5,975 nucleotides of DNA from Deltaproteobacteria bacterium. GTDB lineage: Bacteria > Desulfobacterota > Desulfuromonadia > Desulfuromonadales > Geothermobacteraceae. Of the stretch, positions 1-5,661 are shown one piece after another; positions within the stretch are counted from its first letter, which is position 1; each line of letters opens with the position of its first letter. Location: NCBI GenBank assembly GCA_003695205.1, contig RFIO01000316.1:1-5975 (forward strand), in the 5' to 3' direction. A program made the translations under genes and the position numbers. The notes beneath the pieces are model-generated. The model saw nothing but the letters and a program-made list of their open reading frames with translations. It was not told where the DNA came from and searched no databases.

Positions 1-1
1 G

Positions 2-205
2 GCCGGCAAAAGCGGCAACCGGCTGATCGTCGACGCCCTGGGGCTGCAGCCGCGGCTGAAGGTTTTGATCCATACCGGCAGCATCGACTACAGCGTACCC
101 GATGAACTGAGGCAGCTCGGGTTGAGCGACGACTGTATCGTGCGCAAACCGCAGCCGGACCTGATGCAGTTCGAAAAGAGACTGGCACAGGCGCTGGAAT
201 CCTGA
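2..205 (+). CDS. Response-regulator receiver domain, C-terminal end (5' truncated)
   Basis: The frame is open from the window edge to a TGA at 203-205 and gives 67 residues; the start lies outside the window. The visible part matches the second half of a CheY-like receiver. A hydrophobic strand ends in IHTGS (about residues 22-26), which supplies the conserved Thr/Ser. The stretch DELRQLGL follows, then VRKP (about 48-51), which supplies the conserved Lys-Pro after strand 5, and a last helix. The protein stops just after the receiver fold, so this is either a single-domain receiver or a receiver at the C-terminus of a larger protein. It would be phosphorylated on an Asp outside the window. 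It could serve the histidine kinase at 1429-3252, but 280 bp with a separate promoter lie between, so the link is only by proximity. Family call is good; role and partner are unknown. Confidence 0.8.
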   Translation, partial: AGKSGNRLIVDALGLQPRLKVLIHTGSIDYSVPDELRQLGLSDDCIVRKPQPDLMQFEKRLAQALES

Positions 206-213
206 GCGCGGAC

Positions 214-246
214 AAAAAAAGAGCGCCCAGCCTCACGGCGGGACGC
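214..246 (-). terminator. Rho-independent terminator (minus strand)
   Basis: Read on the minus strand, 246-223 folds into a 24-nt hairpin: nine pairs (one G-U) with one T-C mismatch, closed on a GUGA (GNRA) tetraloop and followed by UC and U7 (220-214). The G-U pair becomes C-A on the plus strand and the T-run is only on the minus side, so the hairpin is oriented for minus-strand transcription and is not the terminator of the receiver gene at 2-205. Confidence 0.75.
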
Positions 247-307
247 ACCCAATCACAAATCAAAGCGCGGTGTCAGGATCGGAGAATCCATCTCCAAAAC
301 GATGTTT
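214..307 (-). ncRNA. Candidate small RNA of about 94 nt
   Basis: No protein gene is apparent on the minus strand here, yet a near-perfect promoter (314-342) and a strong intrinsic terminator (214-246) lie in the right order and distance to make a short transcript from about 307 to 214. The predicted RNA has a 5' hairpin with a perfect 5-bp stem (281-285 with 291-295) and loop UGGAU, which exposes a GGA. A mostly single-stranded A/U-containing middle follows, and then the terminator hairpin with a U7 tail. This is the layout of a trans-acting or protein-binding sRNA. The GGA in a hairpin loop recalls CsrA/RsmA sites, but one site alone is weak evidence. I do not recognise an Rfam family. The transcript would run towards the 3' end of the receiver gene and stop 9 bp short of it. 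Confidence 0.5.
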
Positions 308-313
308 GACTGT

Positions 314-342
314 TTTATAATCCCAACCGCCGTGACTGTCAA
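314..342 (-). promoter_or_regulatory. Sigma70-type promoter (minus strand)
   Basis: On the minus strand a perfect -35 TTGACA (337-342) is followed by exactly 17 bp and TATAAA (314-319, 5 of 6 to consensus). The start would fall on an A near 307. No protein gene lies downstream on this strand before the terminator at 214-246, so its product is the candidate sRNA. Confidence 0.65.
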
Positions 343-447
343 GGATTATTTTTGCGATATTTACCAGCGGCAAGCCAGCGACGCTCAGATTGTCGAAGCA
401 GCGATTTTAAAACCTCTTTTTACCCCTCTTCAGTTACCCGTTTTTCA

Positions 448-476
448 TTTATAAAGATCAAGGAATATGCTATAGT
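448..476 (+). promoter_or_regulatory. Extended -10 promoter for the lipoprotein-kinase operon
   Basis: TATAGT (471-476) is preceded by TG at 468-469, giving an extended -10. TTTATA (448-453), 17 bp upstream, is a fair -35 (4 of 6). The start would lie near 483, only about 3 nt before the ATG at 486, so the mRNA would be essentially leaderless. This fits the lack of any Shine-Dalgarno sequence just before that ATG. Confidence 0.45.
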
Positions 477-479
477 TGA

Positions 480-494
480 CCTGTCATGAACAGG
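480..494. repeat. Inverted repeat CCTGT-N5-ACAGG over the start codon
   Basis: A perfect 5-bp inverted repeat (480-484 and 490-494) with a 5-bp centre lies across the predicted transcription start and contains the ATG of the lipoprotein gene. As DNA it is placed like a repressor operator at +1. As RNA it would put the AUG in a small loop. The same half-sites occur at 5552-5568 with a 7-bp centre. Confidence 0.35.
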
Positions 495-1409
495 CTGCGG
501 CTATCCCTGATATTGATGACGGTCCTGCTGTGGGGGCTGGCTCTTGCCGGCTGCGACCGGGAGGCGCCACGCGTGATTGACCTGGACCGGCGCATCCCCG
601 AATCGGAACTGGTCGAGCGGCAGCATCCGGAAGGGCTGCACATCGGCATCGGCTCGATCATCACCCCCAGGGAAGGCTACATCTATTACCAGGAGCTGCT
701 GCAGTGGCTGGAAAAGAAGCTGCGGATGCCGGTTCATGCCGTTGACCCCGGCAGCTATGCCCGGCTCAACAGCCTGATCGGCTCGGGCAAGGTCCAGGCT
801 GCCTTCGTCTGCGGCGGCCCCTACATCAGCGTTCATGAAAAATTCGGTGCCGAACTGCTGCTGGCCCCCGTCGTGGGCGGCAGCCAGAACTATCGCAGCT
901 ACCTGGTCGTTGCCAAAGACAATCCCGCGACCGGTTATGCCGATCTGCGCGGAGCCAGGTTCGCCTTTACCGATCCCGACTCCAACAGCGGCTATCTCGT
1001 CCCCGCATGGGAACTGAAGCGGCTGGGAGAACAACCCGCCAGCTATTTCTCGAAAACGGTCTTTACCGGCGGCCACGATCGTTCCATCCGTGCAGTCGCC
1101 GCCGGCCTGGTCGATGCTGCCGCCGTTGACAGCCTGATCTACGACTACCTGTCGGCAACACAACCGAACCTGGTGGCCGGGACCCGCATTGCCGCGAGGT
1201 CGAAACCCTTCGGCATTCCGCCCCTGGTGGCGTCAAGCACTCTGGCCCCGATCCTGAAGCAGAAACTTGTGCGGCTCCTGCAAGCCGCCCACACCGATCC
1301 GGAAGGGCGCCAGATTTTGACCGGCATGCACATTGAGCGTTTCGCGCCGATCGACGATTCCGCCTACGACGGCATCCGCCGTCTGCGCGCGGAACTGGCG
1401 GCGCCCTGA
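486..1409 (+). CDS. PhnD/AioX-like oxyanion-binding lipoprotein
   Basis: A 307-residue periplasmic solute-binding protein of the phosphate/phosphite/phosphonate-binding (PhnD-like) family, full length. The N-terminus is a lipoprotein signal: basic MNRLRL, a hydrophobic core, and the lipobox LAGC with Cys23. Asp24 at +2 is, by the E. coli Lol rule, an inner-membrane retention signal. The binding fold runs from about residue 50 (IGIGSIITPREG) to the end. It includes FVCGGPY (Cys109), the loop S166-N-S-G169 expected to hold the anion, and GGHDRS with His197. The start is fixed by an in-frame TGA at 477-479 and by the signal peptide; no Shine-Dalgarno precedes it. The histidine kinase gene starts 19 nt downstream and no permease or ATPase genes follow, so I infer a sensory rather than transport role, as for AioX (arsenite) with AioS. 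The ligand is unknown: arsenite, arsenate, phosphite, phosphate or phosphonate are all possible. Confidence 0.88.
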   Translation: MNRLRLSLILMTVLLWGLALAGCDREAPRVIDLDRRIPESELVERQHPEGLHIGIGSIITPREGYIYYQELLQWLEKKLRMPVHAVDPGSYARLNSLIGSGKVQAAFVCGGPYISVHEKFGAELLLAPVVGGSQNYRSYLVVAKDNPATGYADLRGARFAFTDPDSNSGYLVPAWELKRLGEQPASYFSKTVFTGGHDRSIRAVAAGLVDAAAVDSLIYDYLSATQPNLVAGTRIAARSKPFGIPPLVASSTLAPILKQKLVRLLQAAHTDPEGRQILTGMHIERFAPIDDSAYDGIRRLRAELAAP

Positions 1410-1428
1410 ACCAGCAGCAAATCCAACA

Positions 1429-3252
1429 ATGCGCCTGGGCCTGTTCGGAAAAAACCTGCTTCTGCTCGCCGGCACCATCCTGGCCACCGGCCTGATCATC
1501 ATTACCCTGGTCAGAATCGATATCGCCGAACTTCTGGCGGACAGCAACCGACAGCGCGGCGAGGCGATCGCGCGCCACCTGGCCACGGCCGGCGCCAACG
1601 CAGTCCTGGCCGGCGACCGCATCAGCCTGAAACTTCTGGCACTGGATGAAGTATCGGGCCAGCCCGACCTGCGCTACGTCATCTATCTCGACGGCGATGG
1701 CAACGTTCTCGCCCACACCTTTGAAAAGGGACTCCCGGCCGACCTGATCGACCTGCACGGTCAGGCTTCGGAACAAGGGAGCGAAGGCACCATACCTGTC
1801 ATCCTGAACGGAGAACGCGTCGACGACATCGCGGTGACCATTCTGCGCGGCGGACTCGGCACCGTCAGGATCGGCCTGTCCCACACCCCGGTGGCAAGCA
1901 CCATCAGGCAGGCCACGGCCGACATCAGCGTCACCCTCGCCCTGCTGGTTCTGTTTATCATGCTCGTCGCCGGGCTCACCGCCAGCCACCTGACCCGACC
2001 GATCCGCCGACTCGCTCAGGCGGCCGCGGCCCTGGGCGAAGGCGATCTGAGCCAGCGCGTAGAACTCTCATCCCGGGACGAGCTCGGACGTTTGGGAACA
2101 GCCTTCAACCGCATGGCCGAAAGCATCCAGGAGAGCACGGCCTCCCTTCGAGAACAGAATTTGCGACTGGAACGGGAGATCGACCAGCGCCGCCGGGCCG
2201 AGGCGGCCCTGGCCGAACAGCGTGACTTTTTCCAGACCCTGCTCGACGACATCCCCGTTCCGATCTTCTACAAGGATCTCAAGGGCTTCTATCTTGGCTG
2301 CAACAGGGCCTTCGAGGAATTCTTCGGAAAAACCGCTGAAAAGATTCTCGGTTTCAACGATGACAGCATCTTCCCGCCCGACCAGGTCGAACGCCACAAC
2401 CGGTTTGACACGGCCCTGATCGCCCGATCGGGCCAGCACAGCTACGAACTTCCGACCGTCCGCGCTGACGGCTCGACGCGCCAGCTGCTCTACCACAAGG
2501 CGACATTCACCGATCGCCACGGCAATGTCGCCGGGTTGATCGGTGTGATGCAGGACATCACCCTCGAACGGGAGACCGCCCGACTGCGCAACGACTTCGT
2601 TTCCACCGTGGCGCACGAATTCCAGACGCCGCTGGCGACCATCATCGGTTTTGCCGAACTGCTGCTTGAGCACAAGGAGGCCTGCCGGGGCAAGGAGGAC
2701 GAGTTCGTCACTCACATCTACCAAAAGGCCCAGGCCCTCTCGGGCCAGGTGGACCGACTGCTCGACCTGTCGAAAATCGATCGTGGCCTCAGACTCCAGC
2801 TCAAACGCTCCAGCTGCGACCTCGACCAGCTGGTCAGGGAGGAGGTCGACCTGTTTGCCCGCGTCGACCAGTCCCACAACTACGAGCTCAGCCAGATGCC
2901 GAACGGTGGCCAGGCGAAGGTCGACGCCGCCCGCATCCGCCAGGTGCTCGAAGGGCTGCTCGACAACGCGCGAAAGTACACCCCGGCCGGCACCACCATC
3001 CGCATCACCTCCGGCCGCAACGGCTCCGGACACCGGATCTGCGTCGCAGACGAAGGGCCGGGGGTTCCCGCCGAGTACCAGGACCGGGTCTTCGACAAGT
3101 TTTTCCGGATCGACGCCTCGGACACCGCTCCGGCAGGAACGGGACTCGGACTGTTCATCGCCCGCAGCATCGTGGAAGCCCACGGCGGCAGCCTGGACCT
3201 CGAAAGCCCGGGCGAGGGCGGCACCACCATCTGCTTCACCCTGCCCCTTTAA
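1429..3252 (+). CDS. Membrane sensor histidine kinase (HAMP-PAS-HisKA-HATPase)
   Basis: A complete 607-residue inner-membrane sensor kinase. In order: TM1 (about 9-28); an extracytoplasmic domain of about 135 residues with a PAS/CACHE-like strand pair (YVIYLDGDGNVLAHT, 83-97); TM2 (166-187); HAMP (about 188-238); a charged coiled coil; PAS (about 266-382). The catalytic part has His396 in AHEFQTP (HExxT form), the N-box with Asn513 (LLDNARKYT), D541-E-G-P-G545, the F-box around F555-F559, and G570-T-G-L-G574. All catalytic motifs are present, so it should autophosphorylate. There is no receiver or output domain, so it needs a separate partner. I chose the ATG at 1429, 19 nt after the lipoprotein stop, because TM1 follows at once. 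It lacks a good Shine-Dalgarno, which suggests translational coupling. The lipoprotein is the likely ligand carrier. Confidence 0.92.
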   Translation: MRLGLFGKNLLLLAGTILATGLIIITLVRIDIAELLADSNRQRGEAIARHLATAGANAVLAGDRISLKLLALDEVSGQPDLRYVIYLDGDGNVLAHTFEKGLPADLIDLHGQASEQGSEGTIPVILNGERVDDIAVTILRGGLGTVRIGLSHTPVASTIRQATADISVTLALLVLFIMLVAGLTASHLTRPIRRLAQAAAALGEGDLSQRVELSSRDELGRLGTAFNRMAESIQESTASLREQNLRLEREIDQRRRAEAALAEQRDFFQTLLDDIPVPIFYKDLKGFYLGCNRAFEEFFGKTAEKILGFNDDSIFPPDQVERHNRFDTALIARSGQHSYELPTVRADGSTRQLLYHKATFTDRHGNVAGLIGVMQDITLERETARLRNDFVSTVAHEFQTPLATIIGFAELLLEHKEACRGKEDEFVTHIYQKAQALSGQVDRLLDLSKIDRGLRLQLKRSSCDLDQLVREEVDLFARVDQSHNYELSQMPNGGQAKVDAARIRQVLEGLLDNARKYTPAGTTIRITSGRNGSGHRICVADEGPGVPAEYQDRVFDKFFRIDASDTAPAGTGLGLFIARSIVEAHGGSLDLESPGEGGTTICFTLPL

Positions 3253-3300
3253 TCCGGATTTTTCACGAAAGTTTCGACTGCAACCGACGACGGCCCATCA

Positions 3301-3326
3301 TGAATAGTCCGGGTTAGGACTATTCA
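3301..3326. repeat. 10-bp perfect inverted repeat in the kinase-GGDEF gap
   Basis: TGAATAGTCC (3301-3310) and GGACTATTCA (3317-3326) are perfect complements around the 6-nt loop GGGTTA. No T-run follows on the plus strand (A5 follows instead), so it is not a normal intrinsic terminator for the kinase gene. It could be an operator, an mRNA-stabilising hairpin, or one copy of a dispersed palindromic repeat. Confidence 0.7.
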
Positions 3327-3332
3327 AAAAGC

Positions 3333-3361
3333 CGGCATGTGCCGATAAGGAGAACATGCCG
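3333..3361 (+). promoter_or_regulatory. Start-codon hairpin with SD in the loop
   Basis: CGGCATGT (3333-3340) pairs perfectly with ACATGCCG (3354-3361). The right arm contains the ATG (3356-3358) of the receiver-GGDEF gene, and the 13-nt loop holds the Shine-Dalgarno AAGGAG (3347-3352). The SD sits only 3 nt from the ATG, which is short. If the hairpin forms, the start codon is sealed in an 8-bp stem, so translation may be controlled by its opening. Confidence 0.45.
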
Positions 3362-4375
3362 ACGACCAGACCGACATGGAACGAACAGGACCGGGCCGCG
3401 CTGCTGCTAACCGACAACGGTGTCAGCCGCGCCTATCTGCTGCGGCTGATCGACGCCACGGGCCTCTTTCAGCAGATTCATTGCGCTCCGGGCCGGGAGG
3501 AAGCAAAAACCCTGCTGCGAGAGGAGGAGATCGACGCGATCTTCTACGACTGGGATGCCCCGCACCTGGGCAGCGACCTGCAGCAGCTGGCCGATATGCT
3601 CATGGAGGCAGAGGAGTGGCGGGATATCCCTCTGCTGGTACTGACTTCCGAAACGGAGCGGGAAACCTGCCTGACCGCCTACCTTGCCGGCGCCTGCGAT
3701 TGTCTCGGCTACGGCATCCCCGCCTCCGACCTGCGAGCCCGTCTCTTTCCGCACCTGAGCCGCAAGCTGCGCATCGACGCCCTGAGGGAAGAGAACGACC
3801 AGCTGGCCAAACTGGCGATTTCCGACGGCCTGACCGGGCTGTACAATCGCAACTACTTCGATGTGGCCCTGCAATTCGAGGTCAGCCGCTGTCAGCGTTA
3901 CGGCCACCCGCTGTCGCTGCTGGTGGTCACCATCGACCGCTTCCCCTGGCTGAACGACCATTTCGGTTTCCGGGCCGGCGACAAGGTCCTGACCCTGGTG
4001 GGCGACGCCGTCCGCGACGTAGTGCGGGACTCCGACATCCCCTGTCGCTTCAATCACCAGGATTTTGCCATCGTCCTGCCCGACACCGCCGCGCCCGATG
4101 CCTACAAGCTTGCCGAGCGCCTGAGAAACGAGTTGGAAGAAAGGCAGCCGCGCCACCCCTTCAACCGCTTCCATCTCAGCCTGAGCATGGGTATCAGCGG
4201 CCTGTGCGGTACCGGCAACATCACACCGGCGAATCTGATCGAAGAGGCGTACTGTGCCGTGGAAACCGGCCGCCGCTTCGGAGCCGGTCGCACGGAAATC
4301 TTCAGCCACAATCTGGAAGTGGTGGGGGAAAACGGCCAGTCCCTCGACCTCGACCACCCGGTCGGAAACGCGTAA
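3356..4375 (+). CDS. Receiver-like + degenerate GGDEF protein with intact I-site
   Basis: A 339-residue cytoplasmic protein. Residues about 13-130 are receiver-like: Asp20 in the acidic pocket, Asp65 at the phospho-acceptor site (FYDWDAP), Thr97; but the conserved Lys is Tyr119 (LGYG instead of a KP motif). Residues about 150-315 are a GGDEF fold, recognised by DGLTGLYNR (157-165), N200-D201 and G208-D209. The active site is not functional by sequence: GGDEF has become NHQDF (233-237), the metal-binding Asp is Thr192, and the usual FK Lys is Pro197. The inhibitory-site motif RxxD is intact (R224-D-S-D227), spaced before the signature as in PleD. I therefore infer a c-di-GMP-binding pseudo-cyclase. 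The start at 3356 follows AAGGAG. It lies 103 bp after the kinase gene on the same strand and could be its atypical partner. Confidence 0.88.
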   Translation: MPTTRPTWNEQDRAALLLTDNGVSRAYLLRLIDATGLFQQIHCAPGREEAKTLLREEEIDAIFYDWDAPHLGSDLQQLADMLMEAEEWRDIPLLVLTSETERETCLTAYLAGACDCLGYGIPASDLRARLFPHLSRKLRIDALREENDQLAKLAISDGLTGLYNRNYFDVALQFEVSRCQRYGHPLSLLVVTIDRFPWLNDHFGFRAGDKVLTLVGDAVRDVVRDSDIPCRFNHQDFAIVLPDTAAPDAYKLAERLRNELEERQPRHPFNRFHLSLSMGISGLCGTGNITPANLIEEAYCAVETGRRFGAGRTEIFSHNLEVVGENGQSLDLDHPVGNA

Positions 4376-4405
4376 GGGTCCCTGCTGGCAGCATGGTTTA
4401 AGGAA

Positions 4406-4427
4406 CAGGCACCGCGACGCCTGCCTG
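4406..4427 (-). terminator. Weak hairpin between convergent genes
   Basis: CAGGCA (4406-4411) and TGCCTG (4422-4427) form a 6-bp stem with a 10-nt loop in the 62-bp gap between the convergent genes. On the minus strand a poor pyrimidine stretch (GTTCCTT) follows; on the plus strand there is no T-run. It may help end transcription of the minus-strand gene at 4438-5517, but it is far from a textbook terminator. Confidence 0.25.
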
Positions 4428-4437
4428 GTGAAAAGCC

Positions 4438-5517
4438 TCAGGTCTGCAGAATCTTTTCCCGCCGGATGAGAATTTCGAAGGCCAGGACCGTCTTGCGCAC
4501 CAGCCGGTTCAGGTCGGCCATGTGCTCGCCCAACCCTTCGCCACCGTCGACATAGACGACATTGACCACCCGGCCGCCCAGCTGAACCGGCAGCAGCAGG
4601 GCCGCGGTCGGCGCCCTGCCTCCCAGCGCCTCGACGAACCGGTCATTTTCGCCGCCGGAAGGCAATCCCCCGAGATAGGGGCTGTTGCCGTCGACCACGG
4701 TCTTGACCACCGAAGGCTCCGCAAGGTCGATGACCATCTGGGGAAAAGCTTCGATAACCTCGTTTCCGTTCACAGCCTTCCAGCCGTCGACGTGGTCACC
4801 CCGGCAGACCATCAGGGCGGCACGATCGAATTCCTGGCCGAGATAGCCGAGCAGAATATCACCGATCTCTTCCCGGGAACGGGCATCAGCCAGCTGGCGC
4901 GACACATCGTCGATGGAAAACTGACCCACGCGCTCGCTGTAGTCTTCGTCTTCCTCGACAATGACCGCCTCTTCCAGCTCACTCTCGTCAATCTGCTCCG
5001 CGTGCGCCTGCTGCTCGGCCTCGGCTTCGGCGGCACTGCCACTCCAATCCTTCATCCGGGCAATGATCGCCTGGTAGCGCTCTTCGATCTCGTAGTCGTA
5101 GTAGCGATTCAGCGCCTGCAGCAGACGCACCTCCGGCGCGACCAGCGGCCGGATGATGTAGTCGGTAATGAAGGCGATTTCGTCGATGGCGCTCAAGTCG
5201 GCCGGGTCTGCCATGGCGAGACTGAGGCGCTTCTTGTCGCAACGGATCGGCACGACCTTGTACTTGAGCGCCAGGCCGCGCGGTACTTTCTGGATAATCT
5301 CCCCCGGGATATTTTCCAGCTGGTCTGGGTGGACGTAGGGGACTGCCAGCTTTTTGCTGAGAAAACGCGCAAGAGTCTCTTCCTCGACCATGCCGAGCTC
5401 GATCAGGCTGGTGCCGATCTTGCCACCGTAGACCACCCGGTTGAGCAACGCCTCGTCAAACTGTTCCCGGGTGATCAGCCCGGCCTCGCGCAACATCTCC
5501 AGCAACGTCAGCGCCAT
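4438..5517 (-). CDS. MshEN-like (T2SS E N-terminal) protein with GAF-like C-terminus
   Basis: A 359-residue soluble protein. Residues 1 to about 140 match the N-terminal domain of GspE/PilB/MshE ATPases: a helical pair (LREAGLITREQF, 9-20; GGKIGTSLIELGMVEEE, 31-47), a Pro-containing segment, VVPI (88-91), LSLAMADPADLSAIDEI (98-114) and the closing NRYYDYE. A very acidic linker follows (about 162-196), then a GAF-like alpha/beta domain (about 200-359). No Walker A or Walker B is present, so it is not a secretion or pilus ATPase. MshEN domains bind c-di-GMP through two 24-residue motifs; here they read TLL (4-6) and KIG (33-35) instead of RLG, so binding is uncertain. The start at 5517 has a strong SD (AGGGAGGG, 5522-5529) 4 nt upstream; a start at 5559 would ignore it. 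Likely a signalling adaptor for motility or surface behaviour (inference). Confidence 0.85.
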   Translation of the reverse strand: MALTLLEMLREAGLITREQFDEALLNRVVYGGKIGTSLIELGMVEEETLARFLSKKLAVPYVHPDQLENIPGEIIQKVPRGLALKYKVVPIRCDKKRLSLAMADPADLSAIDEIAFITDYIIRPLVAPEVRLLQALNRYYDYEIEERYQAIIARMKDWSGSAAEAEAEQQAHAEQIDESELEEAVIVEEDEDYSERVGQFSIDDVSRQLADARSREEIGDILLGYLGQEFDRAALMVCRGDHVDGWKAVNGNEVIEAFPQMVIDLAEPSVVKTVVDGNSPYLGGLPSGGENDRFVEALGGRAPTAALLLPVQLGGRVVNVVYVDGGEGLGEHMADLNRLVRKTVLAFEILIRREKILQT

Positions 5518-5551
5518 GGTGCCCTCCCTGAAGGAATTGGACCGCAATCGG

Positions 5552-5568
5552 CCTGTCAAAATAACAGG
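5552..5568. repeat. Inverted repeat CCTGT-N7-ACAGG near the minus-strand promoter
   Basis: A perfect 5-bp inverted repeat (5552-5556 and 5564-5568) overlaps the -10 and start region predicted for the minus-strand gene, where a repressor could act. Half-sites are the same as in the repeat at 480-494, but the centre is 2 bp longer. Confidence 0.3.
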
Positions 5569-5594
5569 TTAGCCGCCATTGAGGCGAATGCCAA
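5566..5594 (-). promoter_or_regulatory. Possible promoter of the MshEN-like gene
   Basis: On the minus strand TTGGCA (5589-5594, 5 of 6 to the -35 consensus) is followed by 17 bp and TAACCT (5566-5571, only 3 of 6 to the -10). The start would fall near 5559, giving a leader of about 40 nt before the SD and ATG. The weak -10 makes this tentative. Confidence 0.3.
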
Positions 5595-5628
5595 GCAGGA
5601 ATCGCCGCACCACTGTGTTGATTAGTTC

Positions 5629-5657
5629 TTGCCGGGCGAAGGAAGACAAGGTATACA
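5629..5657 (+). promoter_or_regulatory. Candidate promoter of the microprotein gene
   Basis: TTGCCG (5629-5634, 4 of 6) and TATACA (5652-5657, 4 of 6) are separated by exactly 17 bp. The start would be near 5664, giving a leader of about 53 nt that contains the inverted repeat at 5662-5699 and the SD at 5707-5712. It is divergent from the promoter proposed for the MshEN-like gene. Confidence 0.4.
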
Positions 5658-5661
5658 TACA

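Noticed and set aside
253..291. A 12-residue ORF (MDSPILTPRFDL) inside the candidate sRNA on the minus strand
   Set aside because: GGAG touches the ATG with no spacing, the peptide has no recognisable character, and no gene follows that a leader peptide could control.
315..320. A perfect TATAAT on the plus strand
   Set aside because: No acceptable -35 lies 16-18 bp upstream (TTGACT at 306 is only 3 bp away), and the same bases form the minus-strand -10, which has a perfect partner.
501..1163. A long open frame on the minus strand opposite the lipoprotein gene; similar ones at 1063-1989, 2068-3183 and 3407-4357
   Set aside because: They are shadows of high-GC coding frames: composition is odd, no domains are recognisable, and the opposite strand encodes clear protein families.
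1333..1428. A TTG start at 1333 that would lengthen the kinase by 32 residues
   Set aside because: It would overlap the lipoprotein gene by 77 bp and place an Arg/Pro-rich stretch before TM1. The ATG at 1429 starts directly before the membrane segment.
3301..3330. An intrinsic terminator after the kinase gene
   Set aside because: The 10-bp stem is good but is followed by A5 and not a T-run on the plus strand.
3253..3355. A c-di-GMP (GEMM) riboswitch before the GGDEF gene, suggested by CCGGGTTA in the hairpin
   Set aside because: The conserved GEMM core (GACGCAAAG-type segment and paired arms) is not present; the match is limited to the loop.
3376..4401. A 341-codon plus-strand frame overlapping the receiver-GGDEF gene
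   Set aside because: It is Arg/Pro/Gly-rich with no domain, whereas the frame starting at 3356 encodes clear receiver and GGDEF folds.
5518..5559. An upstream ATG at 5559 for the MshEN-like gene
   Set aside because: The extra 14 residues overlap the strong SD at 5522-5529, which is well placed for the ATG at 5517.
4522..5625. A 367-codon plus-strand frame opposite the MshEN-like gene
   Set aside because: It is a complement-strand shadow; the minus strand has a strong SD and a recognisable domain.
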